Below are positions 20,015-29,498 of a DNA stretch of 64,000 nt, piece by piece. Every line of letters begins with the position of its first letter. The first letter of the stretch is position 1. Source of the DNA: Luteimicrobium album (GTDB lineage: Bacteria; Actinomycetota; Actinomycetes; Actinomycetales; Cellulomonadaceae); contig NZ_BSUK01000001.1 in the NCBI RefSeq assembly GCF_030161555.1, positions 3,410,001-3,474,000 of the forward strand, in the 5' to 3' direction. The notes under the pieces are model-generated. The model did no database searches, was not told the origin of the DNA, and saw only the letters and a list, made by a program, of their open reading frames with translations. The translations under genes and the position numbers were made by a program.

Positions 20015-20048
20015 GCCTGCGCGTGCCCGCGGTGTCGGCCGCGCTGCG

Positions 20049-20061
20049 TACGCTCGGTGTC
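20049..20061 (+). promoter_or_regulatory. Leaderless-type -10 for rarA
   Basis: TACGCT at 20049-20054, exactly 7 nt before the ATG at 20062; no ribosome site precedes the ATG. Confidence 0.6.
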
Positions 20062-21444
20062 ATGGACGTGCTCGGGGACCTGTTCGACGCCGCCTCGACC
20101 GGGCCCACGGGCCTGCCCGAGGTCCCGGCGTCCGCGCCCCTCGCCGTCCGGATGCGCCCGCGGACGCTCGACGAGGTCGTGGGCCAGGCCCACCTGCTCC
20201 GTCCGGGCTCGCCGCTGCGCCGTCTCGTGGACGACTCGTCGGGCGACGCAGGCCGCGCCGCGCCGTCGTCGGTGATCCTGTGGGGACCGCCGGGGACGGG
20301 CAAGACGACGCTCGCCTACCTGGTCGCGCGGTCGTCGGGCCGGCGCTTCGTCGAGCTGTCCGCGGTCACGGCCGGGGTCAAGGACGTGCGCGCCGTCATC
20401 GACGACGCGCGCCGCCGCCTCGTCAGCGGCGGCCAGGAGACCGTCCTGTTCGTCGACGAGGTGCACCGGTTCTCCAAGACCCAGCAGGACGCGCTCCTGC
20501 CGAGCGTCGAGAACCGCTGGGTGACGCTCGTCGCCGCGACGACGGAGAACCCGAGCTTCTCCGTCAACGCGCCGCTCCTGTCGCGTTCGCTCCTGCTCAC
20601 GCTCGAGCCGCTCTCGGCCGACGACGTCCGCGCGGTCGTGCGGCGTGCGCTCGACGACGAGCGCGGCCTGGCGGGCTCGGTCGTGCTCGAGGAGGACGCG
20701 GAGGACCACCTGCTGCGCCTCGCGGGCGGCGACGCGCGCAAGGCGCTCACGATCCTCGAGGCCGCGGCCGGCGCGGCCCTCTCGGAGACCGGCCCGGGCA
20801 CCGGGACGCCGGGCGTCGACCTCGAGACCATCGAGCGCGCCGTCGACGTGGCGGCCGTGCGGTACGACCGTGACGGCGACCAGCACTACGACGTCGTGTC
20901 CGCGTTCATCAAGTCGATCCGGGGTTCCGACGTCGACGCGGCGCTGCACTACCTCGCGCGCATGGTCGCGGCGGGGGAGGACCCGCGCTTCATCGCGCGG
21001 CGCCTCGTGATCTCCGCGGCCGAGGACGTCGGCATGGCCGACCCGTCCGCCCTCCAGACGGCCGTCGCCGCCGCGCAGGCGGTCGCGTTCATCGGGATGC
21101 CCGAGGGGCGGATCGTGCTCGCCGAGGCGGTCGTGCACCTCGCCACCGCGCCGAAGTCCAACGCCGCGTACCTCGGGGTCGACGCGGCCCTCGCCGACAT
21201 CCGTGCGGGGCGGGTGGGCACGGTGCCGTCGCACCTGCGCGACGCGCACTACGCGGGCGCCGAGCGGCTCGGTCACGGCGACGGGTACCGGTACGCGCAC
21301 GATGCGCCGCACGCGATCGCCGCGCAGCAGTACCTGCCCGACGAGCTCGTCGGCCGCCGCTACTACGAGCCGAACGACCGCGGCTACGAGCGTCAGGTGC
21401 AGGAGCGGCTCGCTCGCATCCGCCAGATCCTCGACGGGGACTGA
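20062..21444 (+). CDS. rarA: Replication-associated recombination protein A (AAA+ ATPase)
   Basis: 460-residue RarA/MgsA, a clamp-loader-like AAA+ ATPase acting at stalled forks. [16 protein letters not shown] is the family N-terminus. Walker A is GPPGTGKTT at about residue 76, Walker B is [12 protein letters not shown], sensor 1 is AATTENPSF. The C-terminal part contains [18 protein letters not shown] and [14 protein letters not shown], typical of RarA. The ATG at 20062 fits the promoter spacing; longer upstream readings are unsupported. Confidence 0.94.
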   Translation: MDVLGDLFDAASTGPTGLPEVPASAPLAVRMRPRTLDEVVGQAHLLRPGSPLRRLVDDSSGDAGRAAPSSVILWGPPGTGKTTLAYLVARSSGRRFVELSAVTAGVKDVRAVIDDARRRLVSGGQETVLFVDEVHRFSKTQQDALLPSVENRWVTLVAATTENPSFSVNAPLLSRSLLLTLEPLSADDVRAVVRRALDDERGLAGSVVLEEDAEDHLLRLAGGDARKALTILEAAAGAALSETGPGTGTPGVDLETIERAVDVAAVRYDRDGDQHYDVVSAFIKSIRGSDVDAALHYLARMVAAGEDPRFIARRLVISAAEDVGMADPSALQTAVAAAQAVAFIGMPEGRIVLAEAVVHLATAPKSNAAYLGVDAALADIRAGRVGTVPSHLRDAHYAGAERLGHGDGYRYAHDAPHAIAAQQYLPDELVGRRYYEPNDRGYERQVQERLARIRQILDGD

Positions 21445-21501
21445 GCGGCTGGCGCGGGACGGCAGTGTTCGTCGCGTTCCGTGACGGGGTGCCGCGTGCG
21501 G

Positions 21502-21648
21502 TAAGATCGACGGGTTGCCCGTTCGGGCGACCCCTGGGACCTCGGCCCCGTAGCCCGCTGATGCGAGGCTCATCGGCTGGTCCAGCACCGCCGGTCTTCC
21601 GACCGCCCGGTGCGACGTCAGAACACGACAGGAAGAGAAGGAACCACC
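21502..21648 (+). promoter_or_regulatory. rpsD promoter and long 5' leader
   Basis: A -10-like TAAGAT at 21502-21507 is followed by about 135 nt of non-coding leader. It contains a small hairpin GCCCG-TT-CGGGC (21516-21527) and further GC-rich pairing. S4 represses its own mRNA through 5' structures in other bacteria, so an autoregulatory leader is plausible. No known S4-leader consensus was matched by eye. Confidence 0.45.
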
Positions 21649-22275
21649 GTGTCCTCTGTGACCCGCTCGCGCCGTCAGGTGCGCCTGAGCCGTGCGCTCG
21701 GCATCGCCCTGACCCCGAAGGCCGTCAAGCACTTCGAGAAGCGCCCCTACCCGCCCGGTGAGCACGGCCGGGCCCGCCGCCGCACCGAGTCCGACTACGC
21801 CGTCCGTCTGCGCGAGAAGCAGCGTCTGCGTGCCCAGTACGCGCTCCGCGAGAAGCAGCTCGCCCGCGCGTACGAGGAGGCTCGCAAGGACAAGGGCCTG
21901 ACCGGTGAGGCGCTCGTCGAGAACCTCGAGACCCGTCTCGACGCGCTCGTTCTGCGTTCCGGCTTCGCCCGCACGATCCTCCAGGCCCGCCAGGCCGTGG
22001 TGCACCGCCACATCCTCGTGGACGGCAAGATCGTCGACCGCCCCTCGTTCCGCGTGAAGCCGGGCCAGACCATCCAGGTCAAGCCGAAGAGCCAGGCGAC
22101 CACGCCGTTCCAGGTCGCGGCCGCGGGCGCGCACCGTGACGTGCTCCCCGCCGTCCCGGGCTACCTCGAGGTCCAGCTCGAGAAGCTCTCCGCGCAGCTG
22201 ACCCGCCGCCCGAAGCGCGCCGAGGTCCCCGTGACCTGCGAGGTCCAGCTCGTCGTCGAGTACTACGCGCGCTGA
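21649..22275 (+). CDS. rpsD: 30S ribosomal protein S4
   Basis: Primary rRNA-binding protein of the small subunit, 208 residues. GTG start at 21649 with AAGGA 6 nt upstream. Family features: N-terminal SRRQVRLSRALGIAL, RPYPPGEHG, and the S4 RNA-binding domain (LDALVLRSGFARTILQARQAVVHRHILVDGK, about 95-155). The N-terminus lacks the four-cysteine zinc site of some S4 proteins, matching zinc-independent S4. Transcribed alone, followed by a strong terminator. Confidence 0.96.
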   Translation: MSSVTRSRRQVRLSRALGIALTPKAVKHFEKRPYPPGEHGRARRRTESDYAVRLREKQRLRAQYALREKQLARAYEEARKDKGLTGEALVENLETRLDALVLRSGFARTILQARQAVVHRHILVDGKIVDRPSFRVKPGQTIQVKPKSQATTPFQVAAAGAHRDVLPAVPGYLEVQLEKLSAQLTRRPKRAEVPVTCEVQLVVEYYAR

Positions 22276-22293
22276 CCCAGCCCGCCGCACGTC

Positions 22294-22333
22294 GGACGCC
22301 CCGCTTGCCCGCTCAGGTGCGAGCGGGGCGTCC
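22294..22333 (+). terminator. rpsD terminator
   Basis: Perfect 12-bp stem GGACGCCCCGCT (22294-22305) with AGCGGGGCGTCC (22322-22333) and a 16-nt loop, 19 bp after the rpsD stop. Only GTGTGT follows, so the U-tract is weak, as is common at high GC. Confidence 0.8.
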
Positions 22334-22474
22334 GTGTGTCCGGGCACCGTCCGCGGCTCCGCGTGCACGACGCGCGGGCGCGGCCGGGCGGGCGCCGCAC
22401 GAGCCCGGCCACCTCGGTAAGGTGGCGTCGCGGCCCGCTCCGGGTCGCGTACCCGGACAGAGATGAGGGAGCAC

Positions 22475-22846
22475 ATGAGCGTCGGTGACGTGGCCGGTCT
22501 GATCGCGGCGATCGCGTTCGTCCTGCTGGTCGGGTTCCTCGCCGTCCCGCTGCTCAAGCTGGGGCGCGTGCTCGACGAGACGCGCGCGTCCGTGCGGCAG
22601 ATCACCGAGCACTCGGTCCCGATCCTCGACGAGGCAGCCACGACGGTCGCCTCGACCAACGGCCAGCTCGCCAAGGTCGACGTCATCACGACGTCCGCGG
22701 CGCAGGTCAGCGAGAACGTGTCCGCGCTCACCGGCCTGTACGCCGCGACGATCGGGCGGCCGCTCGTCAAGGTCGCCGCGTTCAGCTACGGCGTCCGCAA
22801 GGCGTTCGCCCGCGCGTCGGGCCGTGGCTCGGGCGGTGCCGCGTGA
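22475..22846 (+). CDS. DUF948 single-pass membrane protein
   Basis: 123 residues. An N-terminal helix LIAAIAFVLLVGFLAVPLL is followed by a coiled-coil-like segment (KLGRVLDETRASVRQITEH) with heptad character, then a C-terminal amphipathic stretch. ATG at 22475 follows GAGGGAG. DUF948 proteins lie upstream of alaS in many actinobacteria; the function is unknown. Its last 4 bp overlap the next gene (GTGA). Confidence 0.85.
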   Translation: MSVGDVAGLIAAIAFVLLVGFLAVPLLKLGRVLDETRASVRQITEHSVPILDEAATTVASTNGQLAKVDVITTSAAQVSENVSALTGLYAATIGRPLVKVAAFSYGVRKAFARASGRGSGGAA

Positions 22847-23208
22847 GGCGCCTGTTCTGGATCGGCGTCGGCGTCGCGGTGACCGTCGTCGTGGTCCGCC
22901 AGGGCCGCAAGGTCGTCGCCCGCTACGCGCCCGCGTCGCTGGTCGACCAGGCGACCGACCGCGCGAACGCCGTCGGCGGCCGCGCCGTGACGTTCGTGCG
23001 GACCTTCGGCGAGGAGTTCCGCACGGCGCGCGACGCGCGCGAGGCCGAGCTCGAGGCCGCGCTCCTCGCGGAGGGGCAGTCCGCTCCTGGCGACGTCCGG
23101 CGCGCGCGCGCCGAGGGTCGCCGCCTGGGTGACGCGAGGCCTGCGGAGCCGGGCGGCGCCGTCCCGCGCGACGAGGATGATCCCGACGTGGGTTACGCGT
23201 TCTTCTGA
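22843..23208 (+). CDS. Small membrane-anchored protein between DUF948 and alaS
   Basis: 121 residues, GTG at 22843 overlapping the DUF948 stop. An N-terminal helix (LFWIGVGVAVTVVVV) is followed by RQGRKVVARYAPASLVDQATDR and a charged Glu/Arg-rich cytoplasmic tail. It is probably the DUF6167-type protein that accompanies DUF948 in this group (recalled, not checked). Co-transcription with DUF948 is likely; a role in envelope organisation is only a guess. Confidence 0.75.
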   Translation: MRRLFWIGVGVAVTVVVVRQGRKVVARYAPASLVDQATDRANAVGGRAVTFVRTFGEEFRTARDAREAELEAALLAEGQSAPGDVRRARAEGRRLGDARPAEPGGAVPRDEDDPDVGYAFF

Positions 23209-23218
23209 CGCGACCCCC

Positions 23219-23237
23219 TCTCGGACGTCGTCCGAGA
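23219..23237. other. 9-bp-arm inverted repeat before alaS
   Basis: TCTCGGACG and CGTCCGAGA flank a single T. Too tight for an RNA hairpin without opening central pairs. It may be a protein site or part of the alaS leader; no T-run follows. Confidence 0.35.
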
Positions 23238-23295
23238 CCCCTGACTGCACGACCGCCCCGCCCGCTGCGGGCCGTCCCGACCGACGAAGGACACC

Positions 23296-25985
23296 ATGCG
23301 TACCGCCGAGATCCGCAAGCGCTGGCTCGACTACTTCGAGGCCAACGGCCACGCCGTCGTGCCCTCGGCCTCCCTGATCTCCCCGGACCCGTCGACGCTG
23401 TTCACGATCGCGGGCATGGTGCCGTTCATCCCCTACATGACGGCCCAGCAGACGCCGCCGTGGGACCGCGCGACCAGCGTCCAGAAGTGCGTGCGCACGC
23501 TCGACATCGACGAGGTCGGCAAGACGACGCGCCACGGCACGTTCTTCCAGATGAACGGCAACTTCTCGTTCGGCGACTACTTCAAGGAAGGCGCCATCAC
23601 CTACGCGTGGGACCTGGTCACCGGGTCGCGCGCCGAGGGCAAGTACGGCTTCGACCCCGAGACCGTGTGGGTGACGGTCTACCACGAGGACCACGAGGCC
23701 CGTGAGCTGTGGAAGCGCATCGCCGGCCTGCCCGACGAGCGGATCCAGTCCCGCGGCAAGAAGGACAACTACTGGTCCACCGGCCAGCCGGGCCCCGCCG
23801 GTCCCTGCTCGGAGATCTACATCGACCGCGGGCCGGAGTTCGGCCGCGAGGGTGGCCCCGTCGTCGACGAGGACCGCTACCTCGAGATCTGGAACCTCGT
23901 GTTCATGCAGTACGCGATCGACGAGGTGAAGTCGAAGGAGGAGTTCCGCATCGTCGGGGAGCTCCAGCGCAAGAACATCGACACGGGCATGGGCCTCGAG
24001 CGCGTCGCGTACCTGCTCCAGGGCAAGGACAACCTGTACGAGATCGACGAGGTCTTCCCGGTCATCGCCGCCGCCGCCGAGCTGTCCGGCAAGACGTACG
24101 GCGCGAACCACGACGACGACGTGCGCATGCGGGTCGTCGCCGACCACGTCCGGTCCGCGCTCATGATCATCGGCGACGGCGTCCGCCCCTCGAACGAGGG
24201 GCGCGGCTACGTGCTGCGACGCCTGCTGCGCCGGTCCGTGCGCAGCATGCGGCTGCTCGGTGTCGACGAGCCGTCGCTCCCGTCCCTGCTGCCCGTGAGC
24301 CGCGACGCCATGTCGCCGTCGTACCCGGAGCTCGCGACGGGCTTCGACCGCATCTCCGAGGTCGCGTACGGGGAGGAGGACGCCTTCCGGCGCACCCTCG
24401 TCTCCGGGACGACGATCCTCGACACCGCCGTGCGCAGGCTCAAGGACAGCGCCCCCGCCGGCCAGGTGCCCGTGCTCGGCGGCGACCAGGCGTTCCAGCT
24501 GCACGACACGTACGGCTTCCCGATCGACCTGACCCTCGAGATGGCCGCCGAGCAGGGCGTGCAGGTCGACGAGAACGCCTTCCGCCGCCTGATGTCCGAG
24601 CAGCGGTCGCGGGCCCGCGAGGACGCGCTCGCGAAGCGCCGCGGCGGGGCCGACCTCGCCGCGTACGAGACGATCGACAAGGAGCTCGACAAGCCCGTCG
24701 AGTTCCTCGGGTACACCGACACCACGGCCGAGGTCGGCATCGTCGGCCTGCTCGTCGACGGCGTGCCCGCGCCCGCCGCGACCGCGCCCGCCGACGTCGA
24801 GGTCGTGCTCGACCGCACCCCTTCTACGCCGAGGCCGGCGGCCAGCTCGCAGACCACGGCACGATCGTGCTCGACGGCGGCGCCTCCATCGAGGTCGACG
24901 ACGTCCAGCGACCCGTCAAGGGCCTGTCGGTGCACCGCGGACGCCTCGTCGAGGGAACCGTCGCGCTCGGCGACCGGGGGACGGGCGCCATCGACCTCGC
25001 CCGGCGCAAGGCGATCAGCAAGGCGCACAGCGCCACGCACATGATCCACAAGGCCCTGCACGAGACGGTCGGCCCCGACCGCACGCAGGCGGGGTCGGAG
25101 AACTCGCCGAGCCGCGTCCGCTTCGACTTCCGGTCGGCGTCCGCGGTCCCGCAGAGCGCGCTCGGCGAGATCGAGGAGCGCGTCAACACATTGCTCGTCG
25201 AGAACCTCGACGTGACCGACCAGGTCATGCCCATCGCCGAGGCCAAGTCGCTCGGCGCGATGGCGCTGTTCGGCGAGAAGTACGGCGACCGCGTGCGCGT
25301 CGTGTCGATCGGCGGCGACTGGTCGCGCGAGCTGTGCGCCGGGACGCACGTCAAGCAGTCGGGCGAGATCGGCCGCGTCACCCTGCTCGGTGAGTCCTCC
25401 GTGGGCTCGGGCGTGCGGCGTGTCGAGGCGCTCGTCGGCGACGGCGCCTACGGCTTCCAGGCCAAGGAGCACGCGCTCGTCGGGCAGCTGACGCAGCTCC
25501 TCGGCGCACGGCCGGACGAGCTGTCGGACCGCGTGTCGTCGCTGGTCACGCGCCTGCGCGACGCCGAGAAGGAGCTCGCGGGCGTCCGCCAGGCGCAGCT
25601 GCTGGCGGCTGCCGGCACGCTCGCCGCGGGAGCCGCCGAGGTCGGCTCCGTCCGCGTCGTGACGCACGACGCCGGCGAGGTCGCGTCCGCGGACGACCTG
25701 CGCGCGCTCGCGCTCGACGTCCGCTCGCGCCTCGGCGAGGCGGAGCCGGCGGTCGTGGCCGTGGCGGGTGTCGCCAAGGGCCGCCCGCTCGTCGTGGCCG
25801 CGACGAACGCCTCGGCCCGCCAGGCCGGCGTCCGCGCGGGCGCCCTCGTCAAGGCCGCCTCGGGCGTCCTCGGCGGCGGCGGCGGCGGGAAGGACGACGT
25901 CGCGCAGGGCGGCGGCCAGGACGTCGCGGCGGTGCCCGCGGCGCTCGGAGCGGTCCGTGACGCGGTGGCCGCGCAGGCGTCGTGA
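23296..25985 (+). CDS. alaS: Alanine--tRNA ligase (one frameshift between domains)
   Basis: About 896 residues after correction. The N-terminal catalytic domain begins [19 protein letters not shown] and contains [24 protein letters not shown] and [17 protein letters not shown]. The editing domain has the zinc residues in [12 protein letters not shown] and [13 protein letters not shown]. The C-terminal domain ends with the oligomerisation/DHHA1-type Gly-rich segment (GGGGGGKDD). The frame breaks at the C4 run 24818-24821. One added C restores [12 protein letters not shown], an invariant AlaRS stretch. ATG at 23296 follows GAAGGA. ruvX overlaps its stop by 4 bp. Confidence 0.94.
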
Positions 25986-26449
25986 CGCTCGAACGAGGGC
26001 CGCGCCTCGCGATCGACGTGGGGACCGTCCGGGTCGGGCTCGCCGCGAGCGACCCGGACGGCCTCGTCGCCACCCCGGTCGAGACGCTTCGCCGTGACGA
26101 GGCAGGCAGGACCGACGTCCGCCGCATCGTGGACGAGGTGGTCGAGCGAGGTGCACGTGTCGTGTACGTCGGGCTCCCGCGCCACCTCTCGGGTGCCGAG
26201 GGTGCTTCCGCACAAGCCGCCCGCGCGTACGCTGGACTGGTCGCGCGAGCGATCGACCCCGTACCCGTCCACCTCGTGGACGAGCGCATGTCGTCCGTGA
26301 GCGCGCACCGCTCGATGCAGCAGGCGGGTCGTCCCGGCCGCAAGCAGAGGTCCGTGGTCGACCAAGTAGCGGCGGTTATCATCCTCCAGACCGCCCTCGA
26401 CGCCGAGCGTCGCGCAGGGGAGCGGGCCGGCGAGCTCGTCACCGCATGA
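25982..26449 (+). CDS. ruvX: RuvX/YqgF-type pre-16S rRNA nuclease
   Basis: 155-residue RNase H-fold protein. GTG at 25982 overlaps the alaS stop. The first catalytic Asp sits in AIDVGTVRVGLAASD. The usual GLPRHLSGAEGASAQAARAYA segment and the VDERMSS motif are present, and a final Asp lies in RSVVDQVAAVIIL. YqgF enzymes finish the 5' end of 16S rRNA; roles as a Holliday-junction resolvase were proposed earlier. The alaS-ruvX-mltG-aroE order is the standard actinobacterial arrangement. Confidence 0.93.
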   Translation: MTLERGPRLAIDVGTVRVGLAASDPDGLVATPVETLRRDEAGRTDVRRIVDEVVERGARVVYVGLPRHLSGAEGASAQAARAYAGLVARAIDPVPVHLVDERMSSVSAHRSMQQAGRPGRKQRSVVDQVAAVIILQTALDAERRAGERAGELVTA

Positions 26450-26507
26450 GCCACCGGGGCACAGCACGCAGGGGGAGCACGACAGAAGAGACGACGGGAA
26501 AGAGGTA

Positions 26508-27293
26508 GGACGGCATGACGGACCTGTTCTCGGCACCTCCGCCGACGACGACCGGCCCCGCGCCCGTCCCCTCTCGCACCGCTCAGCGGCGCCGTCAGAA
26601 GGCGTCGGCGGCTGCGCGTCGTCGGCGTCGTCGTCGTCGGATCGTGGTGTTGTTTCTTGCTCTCGTCGTGGTGGGCGGGGCGGGTTGGTATGTGTACGAG
26701 CACGTGCTGCCGGGGTTGTCGTTCGGCTCGTTCTCGGCGAAGGCCGCGGACTACGAGGGGCAGGGGACGGGGCCGGTGCAGGTCACGGTCAACCCGGGCG
26801 ATACGGGGACCGCGATCGGGCGCACGCTGCTGGACGCGGGCGTGGTCAAGAGTGTGAAGGCGTTCACGGAGGCGTACGGCGCGAACCCGAACGCTGCGGG
26901 GATCCAGCCGGGTGTGTACACGCTGCGCAAGGAGATGAAGGCGTCCGAGGCGGTCGCGATGCTCGCGGCGAACACGGGGCGTGTGGAGTATCAGGTGACG
27001 GTGCCTGAGGGGTACACGGTCGAGCAGATCGTCTCGCGTGCCAGCGGGGTGACGGGGATCCCGGCCTCGGAGTTCGCGAAGGCGAAGAAGAACACGAAGG
27101 CGACGGGTCTGCCGGCGGCGGCGAAGGGGAACTACGAGGGCTGGTTGTATCCGGCCACGTACTCGTTCGACCCGGACGTGGACGCGACGGACATCCTGAG
27201 TCAGATGATCGCCAAGACCAAGGCGGAGCTGAAGACGCTGAAGGTGCCGTCCTCCGAGCAGGAGGAGGTGCTGATCAAGGCCTCGATCGTCGA
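26508..27293 (+). repeat. Near-perfect 786-bp direct repeat, copy 1 (mltG 5' part)
   Basis: Matches 28713-29498 at a constant offset of 2205 bp with one mismatch (G at 27256, C at 29461). The unbroken identity is 748 bp. It starts 7 bp before the start codon and ends abruptly 5 bases before the first diverged codons. Confidence 0.97.
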
Positions 27294-27693
27294 ACGCGAG
27301 GCGAGCCGGGACTCGGACTTCGGCAAGGTCGCCCGCGTGATCGACAACCGCCTGGCGCCGAACGGCCCGACCGGCGGACTGCTCCAGATCGACGCGACGG
27401 TCGCCTACGGGCTCGGACGCTCGGGCCTGACGATCAGCTCCGCCGACCAGAAGGACCCGAGCAACGCCTACAACACCTACAAGCATGCCGGCCTGCCCCC
27501 GGGGCCGATCGGCAGCCCGGGCGAGAAGGCGATCAAGGCCGTCATGAATCCTACGCCGGGCAACTGGGTCTTCTACGTCACGGTGAATCTCGACACCGGG
27601 GAGACCAAGTTCACGGACAGCTACCAGCAGTTCGGGGACTACAAGAAGGAGTTCCAGTCCTGGCTGGCGAAGCACCCCCAGGACTCGAAGTAG
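26515..27693 (+). CDS. mltG: Endolytic transglycosylase MltG, copy 1
   Basis: 392-residue membrane-bound lytic transglycosylase that cleaves nascent glycan strands and sets peptidoglycan strand length. It has a basic cytoplasmic tail (RRRRRRIVV at about 38-46), a membrane helix (VLFLALVVVGGAGWYVYEHV), LysM-like repeats, and the catalytic glutamate in ASIVEREASRD at about residues 257-267. The following NRL...LQIDATVAYGLG and HAGLPPGPIGSPG match the YceG fold. The first 260 codons are shared with the copy at 28720. The tail (FYVTVNLDTGETKF...YKKEFQSWL) is its own. It is in the normal place for mltG (ruvX-mltG-aroE). Confidence 0.93.
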   Translation: MTDLFSAPPPTTTGPAPVPSRTAQRRRQKASAAARRRRRRRRIVVLFLALVVVGGAGWYVYEHVLPGLSFGSFSAKAADYEGQGTGPVQVTVNPGDTGTAIGRTLLDAGVVKSVKAFTEAYGANPNAAGIQPGVYTLRKEMKASEAVAMLAANTGRVEYQVTVPEGYTVEQIVSRASGVTGIPASEFAKAKKNTKATGLPAAAKGNYEGWLYPATYSFDPDVDATDILSQMIAKTKAELKTLKVPSSEQEEVLIKASIVEREASRDSDFGKVARVIDNRLAPNGPTGGLLQIDATVAYGLGRSGLTISSADQKDPSNAYNTYKHAGLPPGPIGSPGEKAIKAVMNPTPGNWVFYVTVNLDTGETKFTDSYQQFGDYKKEFQSWLAKHPQDSK

Positions 27694-27703
27694 GCCCTCA
27701 CCA

Positions 27704-28576
27704 GTGACTCGTTCGTCTCGCGCGGCCGTGCTCGGCCACCCGGTCGCGCACTCCCTCTCGCCGGTCCTGCACCGCGCCGCCTACGCGGCGATGGGTCTGG
27801 ACGACTGGTCCTACTCGGCCGAGGACGTCACCGAGGGCGCACTGCCGGCGTTCCTGGACGGGCTCGACGAGACGTGGGCGGGCCTCAGCCTCACGATGCC
27901 GCTCAAGCAGGCGGTCATCGAGCTGCTCGACGACGTCACGCCGCTCGCGCTCCAGGTGCGGGCGGTCAACACCGTCGTGCTCGACGGCGAGGGGCGGCAC
28001 GGCTCGAACACGGACGTGCACGGGCTGGTCGTCGCGTTGCGCGAGGGGCTCGTGACCGAGTCGGACGATCGCACGGGTCGCGCCACACCCTTCGCCCCAC
28101 CGGTCCTGGGCTCCGCCGCCGTGCTCGGCGCAGGGGCGACGGCGGCCTCGACCCTGGCGGCGCTGCGGGAGCTGGGGTGCGCCGAACCGGTCGTGTACGC
28201 GCGCTCGCTCGCGCGGACGGCGGACCTCGCAGACGTCGCCGAGCGGCTCGAGGTGCGCCCACGCTTCGTGGTCCTCGACGACGCAGCGCGCCAGCTTCCC
28301 GGGCACGACGTCGTGGTCTCGACCCTCCCGCCCCACGCGGCCGACGGCCTCGCGGCCGAGCTCGCCGGCCTCGTCGAGGGACTGCTGCTCGACGTCGCCT
28401 ACGACCCTCGGCCCACCGCGCTCGCTGCGGCGTGGCGCCAGGCGGGAGGCGACACGGTCGGCGGCGAGCGGATGCTGCTCCACCAGGCCGCCGAGCAGGT
28501 CCGCCTCATGACCGGGCAGGCCGCGCCCCTGGCGGCCATGGACGCCGCCCTGACCGGCGCGCTCGGCTCTCGCTGA
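27704..28576 (+). CDS. aroE: Shikimate dehydrogenase
   Basis: 290 residues; reduces 3-dehydroshikimate with NADPH (shikimate pathway). GTG start at 27704 inside CCAGTGACTCG, 10 bp after mltG copy 1. Substrate site VLGHPVAHSLSPVLHRAAY, catalytic Lys in LTMPLKQAVIE, NTDVHGL, nucleotide loop GAGATAASTLAALRELG, and the final GERMLLHQAAEQVRLMTG are all present. It lies between the two long mltG repeats, so recombination between them would delete it. Confidence 0.93.
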   Translation: MTRSSRAAVLGHPVAHSLSPVLHRAAYAAMGLDDWSYSAEDVTEGALPAFLDGLDETWAGLSLTMPLKQAVIELLDDVTPLALQVRAVNTVVLDGEGRHGSNTDVHGLVVALREGLVTESDDRTGRATPFAPPVLGSAAVLGAGATAASTLAALRELGCAEPVVYARSLARTADLADVAERLEVRPRFVVLDDAARQLPGHDVVVSTLPPHAADGLAAELAGLVEGLLLDVAYDPRPTALAAAWRQAGGDTVGGERMLLHQAAEQVRLMTGQAAPLAAMDAALTGALGSR

Positions 28577-28642
28577 CTCCGGCCGCACCCACCGGGCCGG
28601 GCGTGGGCGGCCGGGCTCCCGGTTCCGATCCGTCGCCGTGGG

Positions 28643-28719
28643 TATGATCTACCCGACCGCTGCGGCGCCGAGCGTCGTCCCTGGTCATCGAGAGGACGAC
28701 CAGGAGGATCTCGGACGGC
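28643..28719 (+). promoter_or_regulatory. Promoter and structured leader of mltG copy 2
   Basis: TATGAT (28643-28648) is a good -10. The leader can form CCTGGTC (28680-28686) with GACCAGG (28698-28704). This stem overlaps the only ribosome-site-like AGGAGG (28702-28707), which lies 12 nt from the ATG. An alternative stem is GTCGTCC/GGACGAC. So copy 2 appears to have its own promoter and possibly restrained translation. Confidence 0.45.
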
Positions 28720-29498
28720 ATGACGGACCTGTTCTCGGCACCTCCGCCGACGACGACCGGCCCCGCGCCCGTCCCCTCTCGCACCGCTCAGCGGCGCCGT
28801 CAGAAGGCGTCGGCGGCTGCGCGTCGTCGGCGTCGTCGTCGTCGGATCGTGGTGTTGTTTCTTGCTCTCGTCGTGGTGGGCGGGGCGGGTTGGTATGTGT
28901 ACGAGCACGTGCTGCCGGGGTTGTCGTTCGGCTCGTTCTCGGCGAAGGCCGCGGACTACGAGGGGCAGGGGACGGGGCCGGTGCAGGTCACGGTCAACCC
29001 GGGCGATACGGGGACCGCGATCGGGCGCACGCTGCTGGACGCGGGCGTGGTCAAGAGTGTGAAGGCGTTCACGGAGGCGTACGGCGCGAACCCGAACGCT
29101 GCGGGGATCCAGCCGGGTGTGTACACGCTGCGCAAGGAGATGAAGGCGTCCGAGGCGGTCGCGATGCTCGCGGCGAACACGGGGCGTGTGGAGTATCAGG
29201 TGACGGTGCCTGAGGGGTACACGGTCGAGCAGATCGTCTCGCGTGCCAGCGGGGTGACGGGGATCCCGGCCTCGGAGTTCGCGAAGGCGAAGAAGAACAC
29301 GAAGGCGACGGGTCTGCCGGCGGCGGCGAAGGGGAACTACGAGGGCTGGTTGTATCCGGCCACGTACTCGTTCGACCCGGACGTGGACGCGACGGACATC
29401 CTGAGTCAGATGATCGCCAAGACCAAGGCGGAGCTGAAGACGCTGAAGGTGCCGTCCTCCCAGCAGGAGGAGGTGCTGATCAAGGCCTCGATCGTCGA
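28713..29498 (+). repeat. Near-perfect 786-bp direct repeat, copy 2 (mltG 5' part)
   Basis: Second member of the repeat at 26508-27293 (785 of 786 identical). Upstream flanks of the two copies are unrelated beyond GGACGGC. Confidence 0.97.

Noticed and set aside
20011-22770. 919-codon open frame on the minus strand
   Set aside because: Antisense to rarA and rpsD, both certain genes.
28713-29498. mltG repeat as an insertion sequence or transposon end
   Set aside because: No transposase, terminal repeats or target duplication; identity coincides with gene start and active-site position.
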